A stretch of 64,000 nt of DNA from Arthrinium phaeospermum (Eukaryota > Ascomycota > Sordariomycetes > Amphisphaeriales > Apiosporaceae). The notes below the pieces were generated by a model, which was not told the DNA's origin, searched no databases, and was given only the letters and a program-made list of their open reading frames with translations. The stretch lies in contig QYRS01000001.1 in assembly GCA_006503535.1 (NCBI GenBank), positions 558,001 through 622,000 on the forward strand, given 5' to 3'. The position numbers were made by a program, and so were the translations under genes. Below, in pieces: positions 19,876-31,836 of the stretch. Numbering within the stretch: position 1 is the first letter of the stretch; each line of letters starts with the position of its first letter.

Positions 19876-20607
19876 ACTTACCTGGAAGTCGGATATACTT
19901 ACTTTTCTTTTCGAAGGGATATGTCTCAAGAATTGTAAGCTTGAGGAGCGCGGTCGATGGCGAATGGGATTGTCGATGTTCGTAATCTACATGGCGATGA
20001 TGACGATTATGTATCGACTATCGACATGTCGTTCGACCAAATCTCTCCACAATGTGATTGTTTCATGTCTCGAAGATAATTCGCTCTACGATAGAAGTAG
20101 GGTAAGGAACAAACGGTATGTTTGAGTACATAAAGGGATGGTGCTCGACATGGCTAGGTAGATAAAGACCTGTCCTTGTCTTGGACTGAGTGACAAGTAC
20201 TATGTTGAAATTTCCGAGAGCAACAATGCCTCCTTGTCTCCCTGAACTCATAGAACCCCCAGCTAGCGCGAGACTATGGACGACCGTGGTCTCTCGAATG
20301 CCTCGCCATTGGTCAGATCAGTGCAGGTTGCATGCTGTTTCCAAAGCAGTCTCTGTGTAGTTCAGGAGTAACGAACGACTAGACATATGCAGAATCATTG
20401 GCAATGAACAAAGACGCGACGCGTTCCCCTGTAATATAAACGTGTGGTATTCTCAAAACCTGTATACGATATGGCATGCTGAGTATAGCTCCTCTTGGTA
20501 TCTAAACATATTCAAAAGAAGACGTCACCCCCTTTCCCTCATCTATATGCCCAACACCCACCCCCACCCACCGCTCCAGGCACTATATACATCCAGTGGC
20601 TATATAC
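19876..20607. other. intergenic region
   Basis: This 732-bp gap is the promoter side of the YibB-like gene and the 3' flank of the P450:reductase gene. Short frames have no support. Confidence 0.4.
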
Positions 20608-23600
20608 TTAATCAAAGATATCCGCAATAAACCGCTCATTCCGCATCCGCATCTTAAAATCCTCCACATCCTCCTCCGTGACCTCCTCGCCCCGCCCGCG
20701 CCGCCGATCCATAACAATCTGCGACGCCGCCTGCCCGACGCCCTTAGCCATATTCCCACTGCCACAAACATAAAACCGGGCGCCCCGGTCCCACATCTCC
20801 AGCACATCAGCACAGTCATGCAAGAGGCGGTCCTGCACGTAGCGGCAGCCCTCCGACCGGGCCTCGTCGCGGCTGAACGCGTACCGCACGTCCACGGCGC
20901 CCAGCGCCTGCCACGCGTCGAGCTCGTCGCCGTACAGGCGGTCGGCGCCCGCGGACCGGCACCCCACGAACAGCACGGCGGGCGCGAGCTTGGCCTTGTC
21001 CGCGCCGCCGCGCTCGCGCACGAGCACGGCCCGCTCCTGCACGAAGGCGCGGAAGGGCGCGATGCCGGACCCGGCGCAGATCATGACGATGGGCGTCGCC
21101 TCGGGGTCGGCCGGCAGCCGGAAGTAGTGGTTGGTGGACCGCACCGCTACGAGGGCCTTGTCGCCCTGGGTCAGGCTGCGGAGGTACGTGCCCGCGACAC
21201 CCACGAAGCGGCTGGTGGTGCTGGACCACGACGGCTCGTCGATGACGCTGTACGTCAGGGCGCAGGTGGTGGGACTCGCCAGGGGCGACGAGGAGATGGA
21301 GTAGTAGCGCGGTCGCAGCGGCGGCAGGAGGGCGAGGTATTCCGGGAAGGGCATGGTGCACGTGGGGTGTTGCTCGAGCAGGTCCAGGATGGTCATGCGG
21401 GTGGCGGCAATCTTCTCCTTGAAGGCCGCTTCGTCGGCGGCCAGGGACAGCAGCTGTGATTTGTCCGCCGCGTCTTGGGTCGATGCGGCAATGAGCTCGA
21501 GTTCCTTGCGCGTAACCGGCTGGCCGATCTCGACGTAGCCTCGCAGGAGATCGAAAATCGAGACGCCCTTTCCAGTGGGAAGCGTCGTCGATCCGCTCTT
21601 GTTGATGGTGATGATGCCGTCCCAGGGCAGACCGAAACGTTTGACCACCCTGCGCACCGTATCTTCGGGGTTCAGGGGCAAGACCGTCAAATCTAATTTC
21701 CAATCTAGTTAGTAAATGTTCGGAAGAAACAAGTTGTCTAGGAATATTCTCCCATCGTCAATAAATACTTACAGTCACCGCTCGAGTAAGTCACGCCCTC
21801 GGGCAACTCGAACTCAATCTGCCGCTTCTCAGACGCCTCCTCGTTGGTCAGCTTCTTGGTACTGGTGACGGTAGCCCACTGGACATTCTGCTGCAGATGC
21901 GCCGCGCGGTCCGCCTTGGATACGTCCATCTCGATAGTCGGCTTCATAGGCGCATTGTCCGTCTTCTTCGCGTCGGACGACACGTGGGTCCACAGCTCGT
22001 TAGCCGTCCACGCGTCCCAGTCGGCGAAGATGTCGCCCATCTTGGCATCGGTCGCGCCCTTGGCCGTCAGCCGCTCGCCGCCGGCCTTCGCCATCAGATC
22101 GTCGAGAAGGTTCGGGATGCGCTGGTACGTCGCGGTCCAGTCGCTGTTGCCGCAGCCGAAGACGGCGTATTTGACGCTGGCCAGGGCGTCGGGGGCGAGG
22201 TGCTCGAGCCAGGCGACGAAGCGGGCGGCGTTGTCCGGGGGCAGACCTTCGTACGAGGCCGAGATAATGACGACAGGCGTGTTGGTGGGCAGCTTGTCGA
22301 TGGCCGAGTCGAGGTCGTTGACGGAAGCGTTGATGCCATGCTGGGAAGCCTGCGAGGCCAGCTTCTGCGCGAGCGCCTGGCAGGTTCCGGTGTTGGAGCC
22401 GTACAAGATCGCCATGCCGACCGGCTCATTCGAGTTTGTTGCCTTGGCGTCTGATTCCTGTCTGATGTCGTCCGGCACGTCCACAGTCTGAAGTCGGTGC
22501 TGCAGGCCCGTAGCGGTAATCCCGGACCGCAGAGACACCTTGATGTTGAAGTCCTTGGGCTTGATGGTCAGGCTCTGAACGATCTTCATCTCATAGTCAG
22601 GGTCGGCGAGCTCGACGTTGAAATTCTGGAGGATCATGGCGATGCAAAGCAGCGCCTCCTGCCACGCGAAAGCGCGGCCGATGCAGGAGCGGACGCCGGT
22701 TCCGAAGGGCTTCCACGCGTTCTTGGGCAGCTTCTCGAACTTGCCGTCCATCATGCGCTCCGGGATGAACTCGTTGGCGTCGTCGCCCCAGATCTTGGGG
22801 TCCGTGTGGATCTTCATGAGATTGCAGATGATGCTCTGCCCGCGGGGGATCTCGTATCTTCCGCCGCCGATCAGTACGAAGTCCTCAGTGTTCTCCGGTC
22901 GGACGGCCCTCTGGAAAGCGGGCGCCGTAGGGTTAAGCCGTAAAGTCTCCCTTAGCACACCGTTGATGTACTTCAGGTCTCGCAGGTGCTTGGCCTCAAT
23001 CTTGTCCTTTCCAATCACCCGATCAACTTCCTGCTGCGCGGCGAAGAACGTTTTGGGGTTCTTCAGCATCAGAAGAAAGGCGAAACTCAGTAAGCCGGAG
23101 GTCGTCTCGTGTCCTAGAAGGAGTCAGATGCGTTCATCGCCGGGTCATTTCCTATCATCGTCGGGGAGTAGTAGGAGAGGGAAAGGGTTTCAAGAACTTA
23201 CCGGCAATCAGGAATGTCTGCATGTTAACAGCGATTAATCGATCACGCATCGTTTCGCCGGTTTTGGGGTCTTTTCCGTATAGCATGGCGTTCATCAAAT
23301 CCTTCTTATCAGTCGGATTCTGGCGCCGATGATCGACAACCTCTTGACATATCTGGAACTGAAGATCAGAGTCCTGCTTCAGCTGTTCCTTGTATGAGGG
23401 GATCAGCGATTTCAACATCCCGCCCAGCTGGTTGCTGTTGCTCCGTTCTGTCAATAGATTGTTCATCGACTTGACGAACGGGTGCATGTCCTAATGCCAC
23501 CACGATTAGTCATTAGCCATCCACACCAACATAGGCATGCCAGTCGTAGGACGATGATGCTTACCTCCTGGTAGAAAGAGTTGAACCGGTAGTCCATGGC

Positions 23601-24083
23601 ACAGAGAGCGATGGTGTCGAGGGTGAGCCTCGAAAAGTCCTCGGGGGCGAGGATGCGATGATTGGGCCCTTGCCTTGCCCATTTGAGCACCATCTGGCTA
23701 GCGATGTCGTGCATCTCGGGGAACATGTTCTCGATGGCCAGCGGGCCGAATGCCGGCAGGAGGATGCGGTGCGCCTGCGCCCAGTCATCCCGCTTCTCGT
23801 CAATCGCTCCGAAGAGGCCCTCGGCGCCCCGGACTTCGGGGCTGAAAGGGCCCTCGACCAATGGGCCCGACACCAGCTTGTAGAAGCGGGTCTCGTCGCA
23901 TAGCTCGTCGAACAGCTCAAAGCTGCCGACGACGACTTTCTCGGCGCCCATGACGTTGAACTTGACGATGGGGCCGTATATGTCCAGGAGACGGCCAATG
24001 GCAAAGAAGGGCACCTCATCCTGCAAGTCGAGGATGTTGCCGACAAAAGGGAGCCCGGCAGGCGAAGGTATCGGTTCCGTCAT
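20608..24083 (-). CDS. self-sufficient cytochrome P450:NADPH reductase fusion (CYP505/P450foxy type)
   Basis: Four exons, 23565-24083, 23202-23490, 21773-23113 and 20608-21692, splice with canonical GTAAGC/GTAAGT donors into 1077 residues, close to the family's usual length. The heme domain has the I-helix AGHETT (about 269-274), ETLR (325-328) and the heme loop FGTGVRSCIGRA with the Cys thiolate near residue 413. An FMN-binding flavodoxin domain follows (LYGSNTGT near 506-513), then the FAD/NADPH reductase with RYYSISSSP, CAGSGIAPFRAF and CGSGN. Characterised members hydroxylate fatty acids at subterminal positions using NADPH without a separate reductase. There is no N-terminal membrane anchor, as expected for this soluble class. 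All cofactor motifs are present, so the gene looks functional. Confidence 0.95.
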
Positions 24084-26198
24084 GGTGGATGTGTTCAGTC
24101 ACGATGGGTATATCTAGTGAGTTGCTGGTCTAAAGGGGTCTCGTTCGTGTGGTATAAGTAAACCCCTAGGTTTAGACGGTGATGGTTGATGAGACTTTGA
24201 AGACAGTGATCAAAGACACAGTCCTAGTCCAAGGGGGGTTGGTGCAGAGCTAAGGGTATATATCCTCGAGCCATGATGTGGGCTGGGATGCACAGGACCC
24301 TTAATAATCTCAGATACAGGTGCATGGGTGGCAGATGTCAGATTCGGTTGAAACGACAAGTCGCCGGCGGAGTCTTTGAGGTGGAATGTGGAATCACGGC
24401 GTTGCATAGGCACCGATTGAGCGGAGCCATCTTGGGACCTCAACGTGGCGGGCTGTCCTGGCGAAGCTTACGTTTTGTCGGCCAAGCCGCCCTTCGTTGT
24501 GCAGAGTCGCGGGATCGTATAGGCGCGGGATCGTATAGGTCGCTCAAAGCAAAAACCATACTGAACCGTGCTCTATGTGCGACATCGAGCTGTGGCAACA
24601 GATGTAGCTAATAATAATGATGAATGTCAAATGTGTTGCTTCCACACCGCCAAAATGCGATACCGATGTTTATGGAGGCAGGTTACATATTCTGGTTCGT
24701 CGAAATGATTGCCCTTGTTGCGCTAAGTACGCTAACCAACTTCGCGTTCGGTTTCGTTCCTTCCTTCCACAGCACCGCCTCTTTACTAAGTATACCTATC
24801 AGGATCCTGCAGGAATTTCGGTGCATGATCAACGCAACTAGATGCGCTGCTATACCCGAAGATCGCAGGCAGAGTTTAATAATGTAGATTTGATGCCTCC
24901 TTTTCGCCCTGAACGGCTACTTACTCTGGTGCTGTTGATGTCACATTGCATCTGTAAGAAGACAAGGTGCGTTGGCCTTGGCATCCATGCTGAACTGCCT
25001 CCCTAGCTCCCTGGTTTGTCACTGCGGGTCACGAATTCTGGACCGCGTAGAAAAAGGCACTGCACTTCCAGCAGTCGAAACTGAGAACCAAGAACAGGCG
25101 GGTGAAGCCGTCAAGATCCCGACCAATAAGTGCATACCATCATCGATTTAAATAGATGTGGATAAGCATTCGGGCTTTTCATGTGAGTGCGTGCCTCGGT
25201 ATTCGGTCTCGACTCTATTCTGTTCTGTCTCTTCTCTTGTCTTGTCCTGACATTTGATCTGTCGCTGGAGCATTGCACCGCCGCGGTGCTTGCGTCTTGC
25301 GTTGCTACGTTGCTCTCTTCAGCTCCTTGAAAATTCTGACAATAGTCAGCTCATGCGTGTCTCCAACCGGATTCCAAGAGCTGAATGCTTTCAGCTGGTG
25401 AAACTTGCTCGGCCTGAGCCGTCTGCAAGTAAGAGGTTTGCTGACAGGCTCTACCGATAGGCGGGCCCATTCACCCCCCACCAACTTGCTTCTAACCATT
25501 CAATCGAGCCTACTGCAATCGACGACATTGGAACTCAACTACGCTTTCTTACATCTTCTATCAGCTCGAGCCAAGATTAAATCAAGAATTATGCCGCTTG
25601 GGTCAAGTATTTGCTTGTTTTATATTGCCCAATTGAACACTCGATTGAGCAACCGATGTGGAAGAAGGGAATGTCAAGTGTGTGCAAAGCATACCTCTTG
25701 ACCTCTCATGCCAGGGGTAGCGGTAACTAACACCGACTCCTTACACCAGTAGCCCAGTCGTTCGAACAAGGTGACTGGCGAGAACTCACTGCCGCGAGAA
25801 TCTATGCGTCGCCAAGAAATCCTATCTTGGAAATGTTTGCCTTTCCTGCGGTTAGTCGTTACTTTCAAGCAAACTGGAAGCCTTGGGCTGTCGACAAAGT
25901 CTCGACTTGCCGGGCTTACAATTGCCCCCGATTTGACCCCGCGCCTGCCATTTACGGCTTTCCTATCTTGTCGTGCTGGGATCCCATTCAGGCAATATGG
26001 GAATAACGCAAGGAGGCAACTGGACTCTTGGAGCCAGAACTAGGAGATGGTAAGCCCATCTTAAGAAACGACTGGAAGAAATCAATATTGTAGATAGATC
26101 ACTTCAGATGTAACTCATTGGTAAGGTTACTGTATGTGATCACAATAGACCGGACAGAGTACATTGCCCGTTTGGGAAGAACTGCAAGACCTGGAATC
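24084..26198. other. 2.1-kb divergent intergenic region
   Basis: This is the shared upstream region of the P450:reductase gene (leftwards) and the CoA-transferase gene (rightwards). Several short frames exist without motifs or splice support. It contains a perfect 16-bp tandem duplication at 24508-24539. No other feature is clear. Confidence 0.45.
24508..24539 (+). repeat. perfect 16-bp tandem duplication
   Basis: The word CGCGGGATCGTATAGG occurs twice head to tail, at 24508-24523 and 24524-24539, about 425 bp upstream of the P450:reductase start. A duplicated regulatory site is possible but unproven. Confidence 0.85.
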
Positions 26199-28075
26199 AT
26201 GGAGCCCTACACCATCCACCAAGAAGCCAACCGCATCTTCCGCGACGTCCTCCTACAAGACGCCCGCCTCAGCATCCCGCCCGAAGTCCGCGCCGCCGCG
26301 TCCCGCACCACGTTCGCAACATCCACGACCATCGCCCGGCCCTTCATCCCGGTCCCGACGAAAGTGACCGAGTGCAGCGCGGCGCTCTGGGCGCTGCTAG
26401 CGACATACGCCAACGCCGTCGCCACGCAACGGTTCGGCCTCCCGGAGGACCAGAACGTCGTGGTCGACAGCGACGCCGCCACGGCCTTCACCTTCTCGTT
26501 CCTCCTGCTGAAGCTGGACGGGAAGCCGCTCGTGGGCGACCCGGACGTGCGCGCCCGCCTCCTGCGCACCGACACCACGCAGCAGGCCCAGCCCTGGCGC
26601 CGCCTCTGCACCAACGTCTACCAGTGCGGCGACGGCCGCTGGTTCCACCTGCACGGCGGGCTGGACGCGAGCCCGAGCCTGCGGATGCTGGGACTGCCGA
26701 CGCACCAGCCGGAGCTGACGGACGACACGGAGGTCATCGCGCGGTACGCGGACGCGCTGCGCGAGCGGGTCGACGACGCGGCGTGGCTCGACGTCGAGTG
26801 CAACGAGCACTGGCGGCAGGCGGGGACGCTGTGCCTCACGGCGCAGGAGTACCGCGACAGCCCGCAGGGGCGGGCCGTGGGCGAGGACCCGCTCTACCTG
26901 ATCGAGGAGTCCGACCTGGACGTCCTGTCCACGCCCGTCCCGTGGCCGGCGCCGCAGCAGGCCTGCCCGAACCCGACGGCGACGAACAAGCGGCCGCTCG
27001 AGGGCATCAAGCTGCTCGACCTGACGCGCGCGATCGCGGGCCCCACGATCGCGCGGCTCGCCGCCCTCTTCGGCGCGACCGTGGTCCGCGTCTCGAGCGC
27101 GCCGCTGCCGGAGCTGACGGCCTTGTTGTGGGAGAGCAACCTTGGCAAGCGCGACGTGGACCTGGACCTCAAGACGGACGAGGGGCGAGAGGCGCTGCGG
27201 CGCCTCCTCGAGGACGCCGACGTGGTCCTCGACGGGTACCGCCCGGGGGCCCTCGAGCGGCTGGGGTTCGGCCCCGCCTTCGTCCGGGGGCTCGCCCGCC
27301 GCCGCGGCAAGGGGATCGTCTACGCGCGCGAGAACTGCTACGGGTGGAAGGGCCCGTTGGCGCACCGGAGCGGGTGGCAGATGATCAGCGATGCGGTGAC
27401 GGGGCTGGCGTGGGAGTTCAGCAAGTTCATGGGCGTCGAGGGGGAGCCTATCGGTGAGCCCACTATGATGAGTCGTCAGGAGGGGTACCAAAGATACATA
27501 GGCGGGGAGAAAAGGAGCTGACTGTGAAACGACATCCAGTGCCACCCCTGCCCAACTCCGACTTCCAAACCGGCATCGTCGGCTGCCTGGCCATCATGAA
27601 CGCCCTGGACCGCCGCGCCAAGAAGGGCGGCAACTACCTCGTCTCGGTGTCGCTGAACCAGTACAACAGCTTCCTCATCTCTCTCGGGCTCCACGACGCC
27701 GCGGTCCGAGACGAGCTGCTGGCCATGTGGGACGGGTTCAAGCCGCGGCACTACGACGACATGCATCGCATGCTGGCCATAGTCAGTTTTCCACATTCTT
27801 CCTCCACGTCTCACCGGCCAAGGTTCGGTGCCTGCGTAAATTTTGCTGACCTCTACCCACAGTTCAGCCGAGAGCTTCCCAAAAAGGCCCCGTCGCTGTT
27901 CGACCCGAAGCACATGATGTCCATGGAAGTCGAGCTCGGCGTCGAGGGCGAGGTCATGGACTTCCTGGGACCACCCGTCGCTTTCGACGTCACTCGTCTT
28001 GGGTACGACGTGGGCAGTTGTGAGAAAGGAAGCAGCAAGGCCGAGTGGCCCACCCAGGAAGGTGGAGAGATATGA
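26199..28075 (+). CDS. CoA-transferase family III (CaiB/BaiF) protein
   Basis: Three exons, 26199-27453, 27540-27781 and 27863-28075, encode 569 residues. Exon 1 ends at a GTGAGC donor and exon 2 at a weaker GTCAGT donor. The C-terminal two thirds match family III CoA-transferases (PF02515): LEGIKLLDLTRAIAGPTIAR followed by LAALFGATVVRV is the signature N-terminal fold, then DLDLKTDEGREALRRLLEDA and DVVLDGYRPGALERLGFG. Next come a Tyr/Gly-rich loop (ARENCYGWKGP) and the PPLPNSDFQTGIVG segment. The usual catalytic aspartate would lie near the loop after DLDLKT; I cannot place it with certainty. The extended N-terminal portion is typical of fungal paralogues. Such enzymes move CoA between acids (for example carnitine, formyl or succinyl groups). 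The substrate here is unknown. Confidence 0.85.
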
Positions 28076-28299
28076 TATGCTGATGACAGTGTGAACGACT
28101 CATTTGGGATATCTTTGGGTCAAGCTAGAGCTACAGATCGTATGAATTTACATAAGCAAGTACATTCCCAACTTAAACAGCGCTGTATACGACCCGGGGC
28201 ATCTATCGGGAAATTGGGGAATACATCGCTCTCGTTGGACTCCCCATTATCCTCACCAATCCGACAAAAGCATAGCTGGAACATAATCATAGGAACCGA

Positions 28300-29885
28300 C
28301 TACGGAACCGGCGGTTTGATCATCACCTGGTCCGCTTCGTCGTCGTCAAAGCCTGCCCACGTATGGTCCTCGCCGCCACCACCTCCTTCGTCTTCTTCTT
28401 CGCTATCCGTTATGTCCGAGCCGTCGTCGGGATCGCCCATATTCACATCGCTCGCGGGTTGGAAGACGGGAGCGGCAGCGGCCCGTCCGTTGGTCAAACC
28501 GGATGTGTACTGTGGGTAAGACGACGAAGGGGTGGCCTGCGGGTAAGACGGAGGGACAGATTGTGGATACGACGAGGACGGTGTAGGCTGTGGATGGGCC
28601 GACGAGGGCATGGTGTGATGGGTGTAGTTAGGAGTAGCGGGCGGCGGCGGTCGTGCTAAGTTATGATGATGTGTGTGTGTGGTGTTGGCGGCGGCTGCGG
28701 TTGGCGTGGTGGTGGTTGTTGCTGTTGTTGTTGTTGTTGTACGACCGGGGGTCTGGCGGTCTTTCTTGGCCTCTCCGCATCGGCCGTCGCAAGGGCCGCC
28801 TGCCACTGGAGCAGCTCGGCCTTCATCCTCCGCCGCGACTGCGCGTTCCAGGCCCGCGCCATCCGCACCTTGTCCGCAAAAGACTTGACGGAGCCGCTCT
28901 CCGACGAGGGCTTACCAAGGCTGGATAACGGCAACGGTTGGGTCGGGATGGACGTATGGGCCACAGTACCGCCTGCATATGAAGAATGCTGCGGCGTCTG
29001 GTACTGATAATGTGAGCCGTAAGGCGGCATCGGGCCCGGCGCCGGCTTTGTCTTGGGAATGTGCGACTTTGGCTTCCTGACCTTGGGGGCGCCGTTCCGG
29101 AGACCGCCAGCTCTACCAACCTGGCTCCTGATCATCTCATCATGTGTAATGGGTTCATTGGTACATCGCTATGCAGTAAAACATTAGTCAGACATTCGCC
29201 TTGAAATGAAAACAAATAGGGGGGAAAACAACGGGCAACTCACGCGATGTTGGTTTTGGTAGCAGCAGTTGGCGCAAGCGTGCCTGATGGTGCTAACGGC
29301 CAGGATCTCGGGGGGCGCCACTACGCACATCGCATAAGGCCCGTTCTTGAGGCGGCAATTGCGGCATGGGTTGGGGTTGATCTGCCCGCAGATGAAGATC
29401 ATCATGGAAGAGAAGTCGTTGGGGGTCCTGGGGACGAACCCGCCGTTTTGGCGGTTGGGGTTCCATTCGATCTGCCGGATGGTCTTTTGCTCCGACAGCA
29501 TGACCGCCAATGGATGCTGGGGCTGAGGCTGGTTCTTGAACTCGGCGGGGAGGGTCTGGATGGCCGTTGTCCATGCCGTGATATCGCTACCAATGGGCGC
29601 GGGCGGCGGGGCATCTGGCTCTTCGGCGTCGTCCTCTGCTTCATCTTCCTCCTCCTCATCCTCCTCCTCTCCCGGGTTCTGAGCTGCAGAGCTCGGGGTT
29701 CGGCTCTGCGACATGGACTGGGTCAACGATCCAGTCTGCGTCTGCGTCTGGGGCTGGACTGAGCCATGGTGCATCGGCGAGTCGAACGGCGTCGAAAGCA
29801 CACGCTGAGATGACATGCGCTCGGCCGCCGCCGCATCGGCTAAAGCCCCAAAGTCCTTTATGTCCGGGAACTTGAAGTCTTCCAT
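28300..29885 (-). CDS. DUF3716-like Cys-rich protein, frame broken in a microsatellite
   Basis: Exon 1 starts at the ATG 29883-29885 and ends at 29244 (GTGAGT donor). Exon 2 begins at 29168 after a 75-nt intron. The N-terminus is acidic and Gln/Ser-rich (an E/D tract near residue 75). The conserved core is FICGQINPNPCRNCRLKNGP, then CVVAP and CANCCYQNQHRRC, a Cys-rich module that I assign to the fungal DUF3716 family from memory of its pattern. Exon 2 then runs through a basic region into polyglutamine and a CA-repeat, where the frame stops at 28656. An acidic, Pro/Ser-rich C-terminus (ending near 28300) is open in another frame. Removing one CA unit would join them. It is probably a nuclear regulator; the function is unknown. 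Confidence 0.6.
28667..28741 (+). repeat. GT/CA dinucleotide and GTT/CAA trinucleotide microsatellites
   Basis: A (GT)n run near 28670-28680 and a (TTG)n run near 28716-28740 lie within the coding part of the DUF3716-like gene. The trinucleotide run encodes polyglutamine. The dinucleotide run sits where the reading frame changes. Confidence 0.8.
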
Positions 29886-31836
29886 GATATCCAACACCTG
29901 ATCCTGTGCCACGTGATGTGGGGTATGCAGGTATGCAGGGGTCGCGGGTTCGCGGTTGTAGCGCGCGAAAGCGAGATAGTGAGACGCGTCTCAATCAATC
30001 CTGCTCTTGGCCCGAACGGATTTGTCCCTTAACAAATATCCTCCCGAATCGTTCCAATGTCATAACGTCATGGGTTTCGTCATGAAAAGCCCGTCAACTG
30101 GTATCAATCAATTCCGAACGCACCAAAGCCAGGGACGGGGATGGAAAATAGGTAGAGGTATCAGGTAACTTAGGTCATGCCGGAAGTGTCGCATCAAATG
30201 CGCTAACTTGGGATTATTGGCGGTCTCCAACGCCCCGGTAGATCTTCGGCTCACCACTCTTCCAGGGTCCAGAAGCGCTATTAGCCATCTCCAAGCATCG
30301 AACATCGAAGCACCTCCATGAGTGCAACACTTAATACTCGTAACCAACATGAGAAATCAGAACCGACAAAGACTTCAGTGCATCCAATATAATGGTTTTT
30401 AGTTGTTCAGCTGAATTTCGCTTTTCCTTCATTCTACTGAAGGTAAAAAGCAACACTGAAGCACTTTGGCATTTTAGGAAGTGCTGGCTGACACTGGCCC
30501 GCCTAGCTTGGCCCGCTTGTCCCCCAATAACCAATGCAACAATTCGACCAGCAGATACCTAAGATAGGGTCATGTTGTATCTCCATGTCAGTTGTGTAAC
30601 AAATACTACCAAATACTCGGCCTTGCCTTGTCCAGCCAGGACTATCCCTCTCATGGATCAATCATTGCAAAAGTTTAATTCCATAGGACTGGGGCAGTCA
30701 TCCTACAGGAGCAGATTGCAGCATGCTTCGGCTCATCTGAGATGCTCCGGGATGTCAGGTCGGAGTGTACTCCGTACTTCCATATGAAATGCGATCATCG
30801 GCTCATCTCTGCCGGGAAAAGAGACCAACTGCCAACCTGGACAATTCGCATTGATTAAATATTGATAGATATCCTCCTCAGGACGTTGATTATCTCCTTT
30901 AAGGGAGAAAGGTCAGTATACTGACCTCCAGTGTGAACAAAAAGGTCGTGGTCCATGCTAAAGCAATAAGCACCGACAACTCAAGCGAGTCCGAATGCTA
31001 CCCAGCTGCCAGCTAGCAAGGGCAAAGAAACAACATATCGGTCCATCACATCGGGGCCATACCTCGCTTACAAGCAATGCCTAGCAATGTTGATCCCTCC
31101 CAGGATTCAATACGCAGCTTGGCAGCTAGTTCCTGTCTTGACGAATGGGATGCACGCTAAATGGATCTTGGCTTGGAGGCTATTTGGAGGTTCAAATGGA
31201 GGAATCGATCGGTTTTCTTCTCTCAAGTCACGGTTCTGGCTGGTAGCGGGCGGGGGAGGTGCCAACTGCTGGGGCATTCTGGAGCGCTACTGCACCATCC
31301 CCTGCCGCCCCCTGGCCAGTCCCACCTCCAAAAGCATCGATGTCTTCCTACGCCTACCTGCCTACGGAAGGCGCTCAAAGTTGGTTCGACGGCTCTTTGG
31401 CATTCGAAGCGATATTGCCGGATTGGTTGCAACCTCTACTTGACAGGTGAGATTGACCGTTGGTGGCAGAAACTAGGTAGGTTGTGCGATCGAATTGATG
31501 ATGCACGTCTAACTCTTCCACACTGTTGAAGGCACTAAAGATGGGGTCTCCGCTGGATGTTCCACTCGCAATCGTCATGGCCTGGCACCTATTCCAGGTA
31601 TGCTGGCTACGGGGAGCAAAGCCAACTGGCGCCAACACATGGACGGGTGAATGGATCAATTGTTCTGGCACTTTTCCGAAGTGCTAGTGAATACAAGATG
31701 TGAGGATGGATGGATGTACATGATATTTAAGGGTCCAAAGCCCACAACTCCGACAGCCTCCACCCCCTTCTCTTCCACTCAGTGTTGTCGTGTTGCATTT
31801 CTCTTCATTTGCGGAAGTTTTCGTGTAGGCGAGAAA
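29886..31836. other. 2-kb divergent intergenic region
   Basis: This is the upstream region shared by the DUF3716-like gene and the P450 gene at 31837. I see no gene with motif or splice support. A frame at 31087-31443 lacks recognisable content. Confidence 0.4.

Noticed and set aside
26397..27545. 382-codon minus-strand frame opposite the CoA-transferase
   Set aside because: It is Arg/Ala/Val-rich as expected for the reverse of GC-rich coding DNA, while the plus strand carries the family III signature and good splice sites.
28656..28742. Intron from a GTAC donor to a CTTAG acceptor across the polyQ tract
   Set aside because: Its length (87 nt) is a multiple of three and would leave the frame unchanged, so it cannot join exon 2 to the acidic tail; a one-unit change in the CA run does.
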